A DNA stretch of 32,446 nucleotides from Acidobacteriota bacterium (GTDB lineage Bacteria; Acidobacteriota; Vicinamibacteria; Fen-336), in NCBI GenBank assembly GCA_003223555.1, contig QHVM01000001.1, positions 1 to 32,446 of the forward strand, written 5' to 3'. The notes beneath the pieces are model-generated. The model was given only the letters and a program-made list of their open reading frames with translations. It was not told where the DNA came from and ran no database searches. Made by a program: the position numbers and the translations under genes. Positions 25,681 to 32,446 of the stretch are shown here, in pieces (positions within the stretch are counted from its first letter, which is position 1; each line of letters opens with the position of its first letter).

Positions 25681-28600
25681 ACCTGGCGCGCGTCTCCGAG
25701 CATCACGGGCGGGCGGTGCTGCTGCTGACCGGGCTGCTGGCCGGGGCGGGGGCGCTGGCCGTCTTCTCGCTGCCGGGCGACATCTATCCCCCGCTGAAGT
25801 TCCCGCGCGTCGTCGTCATCGCCCACGTGGGCACGGTCCCGGCGCGCTCGATGATGCTGACCGTGACCCGGCCGATCGAGCAGGCGATCATGGAAGTGCC
25901 GGGAATCCGGCGCGTCCGCTCCAAGACGTTCCGCGGCTCGACGGAGATCTCGGCCCAGTTCGACACGAACACCGACATCGTGCTCGCCCTCCAGCAGGTC
26001 CAGAACCGGGTGGCCGAGCTGCGGACCGATCTGCCCGCCGAGTCGGAGCTGACGGTGGAGCGGCTCACCACCTCCACCTTCCCCATCCTCAGCTACAACC
26101 TTACCGGCGGGCTGCCCGAGGCCGACCTGCGCGACTACGCCTTCTACGTGATGCGCCCCGAGCTGGCCCGGATCCCGGGCGTGGGCCGGGTGGAGGTGAT
26201 GGCCAGCGACACGCGGGAGATGGAGGTGGTGGTCGACCCCGCCAAGCTGCTGCCCGCCGGCCTCACCGCCGCGGACGTGGCCGACGCGCTGAAGGCGGCG
26301 AACACGCTCACGCCCGTGGCCCGCTACCCTTCGCGTGGCGTGCAGTACCTCGTCCTCGCCTCCGGGCTGTGGCAGAACGCCGCGGACATCGCCAAGGCCC
26401 CGATCGTGGTCAAGAAGGGGGCCGCGCTGCGGGTGTCCGACGTGGCGGACGTCTTCCCGGGCGCTCCCGACCGGGTCACCCTCGTCACCGGCAACGGCCA
26501 ACCGGCGGCGCTCGTCAACGTCTCCCAGCAGATCGGCGGCAACATCCTCGACGTGCGGACGGGAGTGGAGGCGCGGCTGAAGGAGCTGGCCCGGACGCTC
26601 CCCGCCGGCCTGCACATCTCGAAGGTTTACGACCTGGCCGGCTTCGTCTCCGACGCCATGGGCAGCGTGCGCGACGCCATCGTCATCGGGGGCCTGCTGG
26701 CAGTGGCCGTGCTTTTCGTCTTCCTGCGCGACTGGCGGGTGACCCTGGTGGCGTCGGTGACGCTCCCTCTCACCGTCATCTCGACGTTCCTGTTCATGAA
26801 GCTCTTCGGCGAGACGATCAACCTGATGTCGATGGGCGGCCTGGCGGTGGCCATCGGCCTCGTCATCGACGACGCGGTGGTGGTCGTCGAGAACATCCAC
26901 CGCCACCGCGCGCGCGGAGAAGGCCCGGAAGCCGTCGACAAGGCGGTGGCCGAGCTGGTCGCGCCGGTGGTCGGCTCGACCCTGACCACGGTCGTCGTCT
27001 TCGCCCCCCTCGGCCTGCTGTCGGGTGTGGTCGGCCAGTTCTTCCGCGCCCTGTCGATCACGCTCTCGGTCTCCGTCATCGTCTCGCTCTTCCTGGCCCT
27101 CACCCTTATTCCGCTGCTCGCCCAGTGGAGCCGGCCCGAGAAGGGGCACGAAGGCCAGGGACGCGCGATGGAAGAGCGCTACGGGCACGCCCTCGAGCGG
27201 GCCATGGGCCATCCGCGCCTGCTCGGCCTGGGGGTGCTGGGGCTGATCCTGGCCGCGGTCGTCCTCTACCGCTTCACCCCCACCGGCTTCCTGCCCAAGA
27301 TGGACGAGGGCGGCTTCGTGATCGACTACCTGACGCCGGCCGGCACCGCGATCCAGGAGACCGATCGGCAGATCCGCAAGGTGGAGAAGCTGGTGGCGGA
27401 TACGCCGGAGGTGGCCTCGTTCTCCCGGCGCACCGGATCCGAGCTGGGCCTCTTCGCCACCGAGCCCAACAAGGGCGACCTGCTGGTCCGGCTCAAGCCG
27501 CGCGGCCAGCGCCACCGTTCGGCGGAGGCGGTGATCGAGGACCTGCGGCCCAAGATCCATGACGCGGTGCCGTCGATGGACGTGGAGTTCGTCCAGCTCC
27601 TGCAGGACATGATCGGCGACCTCGAGGGCAACCCCACCCCGATCGAGGTCAAGATCTTCGGCGACGACCCCCAGCGCCTGGAAGACCTGGCCGAGGAGGT
27701 CCAGCCCAAGGTCGAGGAGATCAAGGGCATCGTCGACGTGGTCGGCGTCGAGAAGGGCAACCCCGAGGTCACGTGGGAGATCGATCCCGCCGCCGCCGGA
27801 CGGCTGGGCCTGACGACCGCCCAGGTCTCCGACCAGCTGGCGGCGGCGTGGCTGGGAGAGGTCCCGACCCAGCTCCGCCTGTTCGATCGCACGATCCCGG
27901 TACGCGTGCGCTACCCCGACGCGGTGCGGTTCAATCCCGTGCGCCTGGCCCAGATGCCGATCCGCGGGGCGGAGGGCAAGATGGCGCCCCTGACCGCCCT
28001 CGCCCACTCGGTCCCCGCTCCCGCGCAGGGCATCCTCTGGCGGGAGAACATGCGGCAGATGTCCCTCATCACAGGCCGGCTCGAGAACAAGGACCTGGGG
28101 ACCGGCGTGAAGGAGGTGAGGGACAAGCTCTCGACCATCAAGCTGCCGGTGGGCTACAGCTTCGAGGTGGGCGGCCAGTACCAGTCGCAGCAGGAGGCCT
28201 TCCGCCAGCTCCTCACCGTCCTCGCCATCGCCGCCTCGCTGGTGCTCGTGATCCTGGTGGTGGAGTTCCGCTCCTTCACTCCCGCCCTGCTGATCCTCGC
28301 TGCCGCCCCGCTCTCTTTCGGCGGCGCCCTCCTGATGCTCCTCCTGACCCGGACCGAGCTGAACGTGTCGTCCGCCATGGGATTCATCCTGCTCATCGGG
28401 CTGGTGGTGAAGAACGGGATCGTGATGATCGACTACGCGCACCACCTCCACGCCGGCGGCAAGCCGTTCCGGGAGGCGGTGGCGGAGGCGGCCCGGATCC
28501 GCCTGCGGCCGATCCTGATGACGACCCTGTGCACGCTGTTCGGCCTGCTGCCGCTGGCCCTCGGCCTCGGTGCGGGGGCCGAGCTGCAGAAGCCGTTGGC

Positions 28601-28712
28601 TCTCGTCGTCATCGGAGGGCTCAGCCTGTCGACGCTGGTGACCCTGCTCGCGGTGCCGACTTTCTACGTCGCGGCGCGGTCGCGGAGGGAGGACACGGCG
28701 GCGCCACGCTGA
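25677..28712 (+). CDS. RND efflux pump permease (intact)
   Basis: This full-length inner-membrane RND transporter has 1011 residues, the proton-driven pump of the tripartite system with the two genes upstream. TM1 is at about 12-32, two large periplasmic porter/docking loops are present, and the TM4 motif VAIGLVIDDAVVVVENIHRH carries the paired Asp residues of the proton relay. The TM11-12 region reads GLVVKNGIVMIDYAHHL. IDDAVVVVENI favours the HAE type over the heavy-metal CzcA type, although the channel gene looks CzcC-like, so the substrate is open. It shares ATGA with the adaptor gene. It served as internal reference for the damaged pump at 1-2200. Confidence 0.95.
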   Translation: MNLARVSEHHGRAVLLLTGLLAGAGALAVFSLPGDIYPPLKFPRVVVIAHVGTVPARSMMLTVTRPIEQAIMEVPGIRRVRSKTFRGSTEISAQFDTNTDIVLALQQVQNRVAELRTDLPAESELTVERLTTSTFPILSYNLTGGLPEADLRDYAFYVMRPELARIPGVGRVEVMASDTREMEVVVDPAKLLPAGLTAADVADALKAANTLTPVARYPSRGVQYLVLASGLWQNAADIAKAPIVVKKGAALRVSDVADVFPGAPDRVTLVTGNGQPAALVNVSQQIGGNILDVRTGVEARLKELARTLPAGLHISKVYDLAGFVSDAMGSVRDAIVIGGLLAVAVLFVFLRDWRVTLVASVTLPLTVISTFLFMKLFGETINLMSMGGLAVAIGLVIDDAVVVVENIHRHRARGEGPEAVDKAVAELVAPVVGSTLTTVVVFAPLGLLSGVVGQFFRALSITLSVSVIVSLFLALTLIPLLAQWSRPEKGHEGQGRAMEERYGHALERAMGHPRLLGLGVLGLILAAVVLYRFTPTGFLPKMDEGGFVIDYLTPAGTAIQETDRQIRKVEKLVADTPEVASFSRRTGSELGLFATEPNKGDLLVRLKPRGQRHRSAEAVIEDLRPKIHDAVPSMDVEFVQLLQDMIGDLEGNPTPIEVKIFGDDPQRLEDLAEEVQPKVEEIKGIVDVVGVEKGNPEVTWEIDPAAAGRLGLTTAQVSDQLAAAWLGEVPTQLRLFDRTIPVRVRYPDAVRFNPVRLAQMPIRGAEGKMAPLTALAHSVPAPAQGILWRENMRQMSLITGRLENKDLGTGVKEVRDKLSTIKLPVGYSFEVGGQYQSQQEAFRQLLTVLAIAASLVLVILVVEFRSFTPALLILAAAPLSFGGALLMLLLTRTELNVSSAMGFILLIGLVVKNGIVMIDYAHHLHAGGKPFREAVAEAARIRLRPILMTTLCTLFGLLPLALGLGAGAELQKPLALVVIGGLSLSTLVTLLAVPTFYVAARSRREDTAAPR

Positions 28713-28728
28713 CCGCGTGAGAGGACAT

Positions 28729-29775
28729 ATGCGCGATCGAAGCCCGAAGGCAGGTCTCCTCGCGTTGGTGCTGGCAGCGGCCTCATCGGCCTGCCTGCTG
28801 AAGCCCAACGTCGGGCCCGCCGGCCCCCCCGGGCCGCTCGGCGCGGTGACCGAAGCGGAGCGCCTCACCTACATCCGGCAGGCGCAGGTCTGGCACCGCA
28901 CCGACGTCGCCTCCATGGACCTCTTCCGCGGCCCGCAGGGTCCGAAGAGCTTCACCCCCTTCCAGACGATCACCTGCGACTACGTCGAGCGGCCGCGGCG
29001 CGGCACCACGCCGAAGTTCGCGTGCGCGCTGGCTCCCGACGACGTGGTGAAGGTCAAGTACGGAAGCGCCGAGGGCAAGGTCTACACGGAAGCGGTGGCC
29101 ACGCGACTGTTCTGGGCGCTCGGCTTCGGAGCCAACGGGGAATATCGGGTCAAGGTGCAGTGCCGCAATTGTCCGGCGGATCCCTGGAACGCGACCCAGC
29201 CTCGACTGCCGCTCGCCACCTTCGAGCCCGCCGTGGTCGAGCGCGAGCTTCCGGGCGAGGAGATCGCCCACAAGCCCGACGAGGGCTGGAGGTTCAAGGA
29301 GCTGGACCTCGTAGACGAGTCCCGGGGGGGAGCGCCGGCCGCCCAGCGCGACGCGCTGCGGCTGCTGGCCGCGTTCGTGCAGCATAGCGACAACAGCCCG
29401 AACAACCAGCGGCTTCTCTGCCGGCCCGAGGGAGTTCAAAAGGATGCGAGCGGGCGCACGACCTGCACGGCGTCCCTCATGTACATCGAGGACCTGGGCA
29501 GCACGTTCGGCCGGGGCAACTTCTGGCACCAGACGACCACCGCCCGGGGGAATTACCGGGAGTGGTCGCGAGTGCCGGTGTGGGAGGACGGCGCCGGTTG
29601 CCGCGCGCGCCTCAAGCCGGGCATGAGGGAACCGACCCTCAAGGATCCCGTCGTGAGCGAGGCGGGCCGCCGATCCCTGGCCGACCTGCCCGGGCAGCTC
29701 AGCGACGCCCAGATCCGGGACATGTTCGCCGCGGGCACGATCGACCAGCCAGGCTGGCCTTCCCCCCGGCACTAG
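28729..29775 (+). CDS. Lipoprotein with kinase-like catalytic motifs, unknown family
   Basis: Starting at ATG 28729 (AGAGGA 3 nt upstream; GTG 28717 is an alternative), the product has 348 residues. A lipobox (SSAC, Cys22) and a Gly-Pro stretch precede the domain. I do not recognise a named family, but the order of motifs resembles a protein-kinase-like fold: DDVVKVKYG (Lys108/110, strand 3), KVYTEAVATRLFWALGFG (Glu121, helix C), FVQHSDNSPNNQRL (His219-x-Asp221-x4-Asn226, catalytic loop), and MYIEDLGSTFG (Asp255, DFG-like). Cysteine pairs (CRNC at 145-148; 231 and 246) suggest disulfides outside the cytoplasm. It begins 16 nt after the RND pump gene and probably belongs to that operon. Kinase activity is inferred. 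Confidence 0.75.
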   Translation: MRDRSPKAGLLALVLAAASSACLLKPNVGPAGPPGPLGAVTEAERLTYIRQAQVWHRTDVASMDLFRGPQGPKSFTPFQTITCDYVERPRRGTTPKFACALAPDDVVKVKYGSAEGKVYTEAVATRLFWALGFGANGEYRVKVQCRNCPADPWNATQPRLPLATFEPAVVERELPGEEIAHKPDEGWRFKELDLVDESRGGAPAAQRDALRLLAAFVQHSDNSPNNQRLLCRPEGVQKDASGRTTCTASLMYIEDLGSTFGRGNFWHQTTTARGNYREWSRVPVWEDGAGCRARLKPGMREPTLKDPVVSEAGRRSLADLPGQLSDAQIRDMFAAGTIDQPGWPSPRH

Positions 29776-29877
29776 GGTCGACGCGACGAGGTCGTGAACC
29801 ACCACTGCCCGTCCTGAGCCGCACGTCGAGGCGCGTCGCCAGCGCGTGGCAATGGCTGGACGTCGCCACGGGTATCG

Positions 29878-29897
29878 GCGCCGGCCGATGGCGGCGC
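29878..29897. terminator. Short GC stem-loop between convergent genes
   Basis: GCGCCG and CGGCGC pair over 6 bp around an 8-nt loop in the 193-bp gap between the kinase-like lipoprotein gene and the convergent gene at 29969. No T tract. Nothing else was recognised in this gap. Confidence 0.25.
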
Positions 29898-29968
29898 TCG
29901 CCTGCCGGCGCTCGCGCGCGTCCAGGATGTCGGCGACCGGATCGTGCCCACCAAACGGCGGACGCGGA

Positions 29969-30418
29969 TCACTTCGCCGCGGCGAGCCTCGCTTCGGCCT
30001 GCTTCCGGACGCGGGCCTGGATGTTCTCGAACATGTCACGCCCCGCCGGGCACTTCAGGGCGGCCCACTCGGCGTTGCGGAAGCCGAAGGGCCCCACCTC
30101 GCGCCGGTAGGCCTCGAGGTACGGAAGGACCTTGGCGAAGAGGAAGAAGCCCTCGCCGTTGCTCTCCAGGAAGTACTCGGGGTTCACGACGCCGTGCTTG
30201 ACCATCCCGTACGCCATCTCCCAGTAGCTGGCGACCTGGCGGAAGGGGCGATTCAGGTGGTGGTCGCGCTTGGTCACGGCGAGGAGATCGTCGAAGCTGC
30301 GCGGCCAGAACTGGGCGTTGATGACGTCGCGCGACTCGCGCATGACCGTCTCCCGCCGCAGCTCGTAGAGCCGGAGGACGATCTCCGCGTCGTGGTAGTC
30401 GGGATGATCCTTGGTCAT
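29969..30418 (-). CDS. Conserved hypothetical cytosolic protein (DUF4760-like)
   Basis: The product has 149 residues from ATG 30418 (AGGA about 7 nt upstream); the longer frame to 30457 lacks a ribosome site. There is no signal or membrane segment. The sequence is helical with aromatic-rich motifs: DHPDYHDAEIVLRLYELRRE, VINAQFWPRSFDDLLAV, FRQVASYWEMAYGMVKHG and FFLFAKVLPYLEAYRREVG. It resembles uncharacterised bacterial proteins of the DUF4760 kind as I recall them, but this is not secure. It has its own divergent upstream region shared with the Ser/Thr kinase gene. No function is proposed. Confidence 0.75.
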   Translation of the reverse strand: MTKDHPDYHDAEIVLRLYELRRETVMRESRDVINAQFWPRSFDDLLAVTKRDHHLNRPFRQVASYWEMAYGMVKHGVVNPEYFLESNGEGFFLFAKVLPYLEAYRREVGPFGFRNAEWAALKCPAGRDMFENIQARVRKQAEARLAAAK

Positions 30419-30491
30419 GGCGAGTCCTAGGGTAGCCAGGAGGCGGAGCGGTTTCAAGGTCTCCCGCGGGAGGCGGAGGAATTCGGTCGGC

Positions 30492-30497
30492 TATAAT
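30492..30497 (+). promoter_or_regulatory. Consensus -10 element of the Ser/Thr kinase gene
   Basis: TATAAT matches the -10 consensus perfectly and lies 25 nt before the ATG at 30523. No recognisable -35 sits 16-18 bp upstream, so an activator or alternative sigma factor may be needed. Confidence 0.45.
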
Positions 30498-30522
30498 CCG
30501 CGCCGGCCGCCACCTACAAGCG

Positions 30523-32067
30523 ATGCCCTCCCTGATCGGGACTACCGTCTCGCACTACCGCGTCCTCGAGAAGCTGGGCGGGGGCGGCATGGGCGTCGTT
30601 TACGAGGCCGAGGACCTGCGCCTGGGCCGCCGTGTCGCGCTCAAGTTCCTTCCTCTCGAGATGTCGAAGGATCCGCACGCGGTGGAGCGCTTCCAGCGGG
30701 AGGCCCGCGCCGCCTCCGCGCTCAACCACCCGGGCATCTGCACCATCCACGACATCGGTGAGCACGAGGGCCAGCACTACATCGTCATGGAGCGCCTCGA
30801 GGGCGAGACGCTCAAGCACCACGCGAGCGCCGCGCGCCTCGAGGTCGACAAGATCGTCGACATCGGGATCCAGATCGCGGACGCCCTCGACGCCGCCCAC
30901 GGCAGGGGAATCATCCACCGCGACATCAAGCCGGCGAACGTCTTCTACACACGCCGGGGCCAGGCCAAGATCCTCGATTTCGGCCTCGCGAAGCTCACCT
31001 CCATCGCGGCGGCCGGTCAGCGTGCTCACGCCGACGAGGCCGAGCCGACGCTCTCCCGGCCGGACGACTCCCTGAGCAGCCCCGGGATGGCGCTCGGGAC
31101 CATGGCCTACATGTCGCCCGAGCAGGCGCGAGGCGAGGACCTCGATGCGCGGACGGATCTCTTCTCCTTCGGCGTGGTCCTCTACGAGCTGATCACCGGC
31201 CGGCACGCCTTCTCCGGCCGCACCTCGGCGGTGATCTTCGACGCGATCCTGCACGCGGCGCCGGTGGCGCCGGTGAGGCTCAATCCCAACTGCCCGCCGG
31301 AGCTGGAGCACATCGTCAACAAGGCGCTCGAGAAGGACCGCTCGCTGCGCTACCAGAGCGCGGCCGAGATGCTGGCGGACCTGAAGCGGATGCGGCGGGA
31401 CTCGGGATCAGGCGTGACGGTCGCCGCGAGCGGGGCCCGCACGTCCGGGGTGCGGCAGCTCGCGTGGAACCGGCAGGCGTGGGTCGGGGCCGCGGCGCTG
31501 ATCGCCGTGATCGCGGTGGTGGCGTTTTTCCTGAACTCACGCCGAGCGCCTGCGCTTACCGAGCGCGACTCCCTCGTGCTCGCCGACTTCGTCAACACCA
31601 CCGGCGACCCGGTGTTCGACGGCACGCTGCGTCAGGCGCTGGCGGTTCAGATCGAGCAGTCGCCGTTCCTGCACGTCGTCTCTGAGGAGCAGGTGCGGAA
31701 GGGCCTGCGCTTGATGGGCCGCGCTCCCGACGAGCGCCTCACCAGCGTCCTGGCGCGTGAGGTTTGCCAGCGCGAAGGCGTGAAGGCGATGCTGTCGGGC
31801 TCGATCGCCAGCCTGGGACAGAATTACGTCGTCGACCTCGAGGCGACCAGTTGCCACGACGGAGAGTCACTGGCTCACGAACAGCAAGAAGCCGACCGCC
31901 GCGAGAGGGTGCTGCAGGTCCTCGGCGAGGCGGCCACGACCCTGCGCGGCAAGCTTGGCGAGTCCCTGGCATCGATCCAGAAGTTCGACACCCCGGCCGA
32001 CGACGCGACGACGTCGTACCTCGAAGCCCTGAAGGCTTATAGCGGATCAGCGCGCGCGGGCGGGTGA
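30523..32067 (+). CDS. Receptor-type serine/threonine protein kinase (Pkn family), frame breaks near 32043
   Basis: The N-terminal kinase domain (about 12-290) is complete: glycine loop [14 protein letters not shown], Lys41 in VALKFL, Glu60, HRDIKPANV (Asp134, Asn139), DFGLAKL (Asp152), and [21 protein letters not shown] in the activation and P+1 loops. One membrane helix (about 320-337) follows. An extracytoplasmic TolB/CsgG-like region comes next ([20 protein letters not shown] to [20 protein letters not shown]). This layout is characteristic of Acidobacteria. After YLEALKAYS the frame is lost and a stop appears at 32067; the expected TPR tail continues in the next frame from 32042. A TATAAT element precedes the gene. 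Confidence 0.92.
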   Translation: MPSLIGTTVSHYRVLEKLGGGGMGVVYEAEDLRLGRRVALKFLPLEMSKDPHAVERFQREARAASALNHPGICTIHDIGEHEGQHYIVMERLEGETLKHHASAARLEVDKIVDIGIQIADALDAAHGRGIIHRDIKPANVFYTRRGQAKILDFGLAKLTSIAAAGQRAHADEAEPTLSRPDDSLSSPGMALGTMAYMSPEQARGEDLDARTDLFSFGVVLYELITGRHAFSGRTSAVIFDAILHAAPVAPVRLNPNCPPELEHIVNKALEKDRSLRYQSAAEMLADLKRMRRDSGSGVTVAASGARTSGVRQLAWNRQAWVGAAALIAVIAVVAFFLNSRRAPALTERDSLVLADFVNTTGDPVFDGTLRQALAVQIEQSPFLHVVSEEQVRKGLRLMGRAPDERLTSVLAREVCQREGVKAMLSGSIASLGQNYVVDLEATSCHDGESLAHEQQEADRRERVLQVLGEAATTLRGKLGESLASIQKFDTPADDATTSYLEALKAYSGSARAGG

Positions 32068-32446
32068 TCCTCAATCTGTCCCCTTCTACAAGAAGGCGAT
32101 CGATCTGGACCCCAACTTCGCCCTCGCCCTCGCCCGGCTGGGCGTTGTCTACTCGAACATCGGCGAGTCGAATCTCGCCCGCGAGTACATGAAAGAGGCC
32201 TTTGCGCTGCGCGACCGAGTGAGCGAGCTGGAAAAGCTCTACATCGAGCACCATTACTACGACATCGTCACCGGTGAGATCGAGAAGGAGATCGAGACCC
32301 TCGAGCTTTACCGAAGCACCTACCCGCGAGACTCGACACCGAGCAACAACCTCGCGCTTGCTTATTTCTTCATCGGCCAGCCGGAGAAGTCTTTGGCCGC
32401 CGCGCAGGAGACGCTGCGCCTCGCGCCGGATCACCAAATGTCGTAC
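32042..32446 (+). pseudogene. TPR tail of the Ser/Thr kinase in shifted frame, cut by window edge
   Basis: In the frame beginning at 32042 the sequence reads [20 protein letters not shown] and then DLDPNFALALARLGVVYSNIGE, with repeats such as TPSNNLALAYFFIGQPEKSLAAAQETLRLAPD. These are tetratricopeptide repeats, normally fused behind EALKAYS in this kinase family. It is therefore the continuation of the gene at 30523, separated by a loss of very few bases near 32043. It is open to the window end. Confidence 0.8.

Noticed and set aside
25515-28868. Very long open frame on the strand opposite the intact RND pump (over 1100 codons)
   Set aside because: It mirrors a well-conserved RND gene, its product is His/Gln/Asp/Arg-rich low complexity, and such antisense frames are expected where third positions are nearly all G or C.
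29776-29968. Small gene or RNA in the gap after the kinase-like lipoprotein
   Set aside because: No start with ribosome site, no conserved RNA pattern; only a short GC stem-loop was seen.

Overview
The window is a GC-rich (by eye about 70%) chromosomal segment of a Gram-negative bacterium, most likely an acidobacterium (Acidobacteriota). The two best markers are a secreted protein with the VWFA-related domain typical of that phylum (12985-15153) and a Pkn-type kinase with a TolB/CsgG-like and TPR tail of the kind Acidobacteria carry in many copies (30523 to the right edge). Lipoproteins, OmpA, TolC and RND pumps show a double membrane. No rRNA, tRNA, CRISPR array, transposase or phage gene was seen.

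Layout. 1-3403 (minus): an RND pump and its membrane-fusion lipoprotein; the pump gene is cut by the left edge and carries an out-of-frame internal deletion. 3475-4055 (minus): a MazF-type toxin with a ribbon-helix-helix antitoxin. 4100-4909 (minus): an exported cyanophycinase-like peptidase. 4941-5282: 3.3 tandem copies of a 109-bp hairpin-rich repeat that ends just before the gap promoter. 5353-8415 (plus): the glycolytic set gap-pgk-tpiA, with a palindromic repeat between gap and pgk. 8477-9708 (plus): a lipoprotein and an OmpA-type protein. 9705-12280 (minus): a CpxP/Spy-like protein, a response regulator and a histidine kinase, with strong palindromes at their junctions. 12426-12797: secG. 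12985-15153 (minus): the VWFA protein. 15153-17336 (plus): a GAF-GGDEF diguanylate cyclase.

17333-20014 (minus) is an amino-acid operon of permease (frameshifted), PLP aminotransferase and Rieske protein. It diverges across 29 bp from a Tat-exported class V aminotransferase and threonine 3-dehydrogenase (20044-22361). 22399-23196 (minus) is a predicted outer-membrane barrel, divergent from a complete tripartite RND efflux operon (23339-28712) that ends with a lipoprotein of unknown family carrying kinase-like catalytic motifs (28729-29775). A small conserved hypothetical (minus) and the receptor-type Ser/Thr kinase (plus, cut by the right edge and frameshifted) close the window.

The genes fall into central carbon metabolism, amino-acid turnover, and envelope efflux, stress and signalling. 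Three genes are broken by small out-of-frame losses, so either the assembly has indel errors at GC-rich sites or several genes are really decaying. The least explained items are the kinase-like lipoprotein, the 109-bp hairpin array, and the cluster of palindromes around the spy/response-regulator operon.
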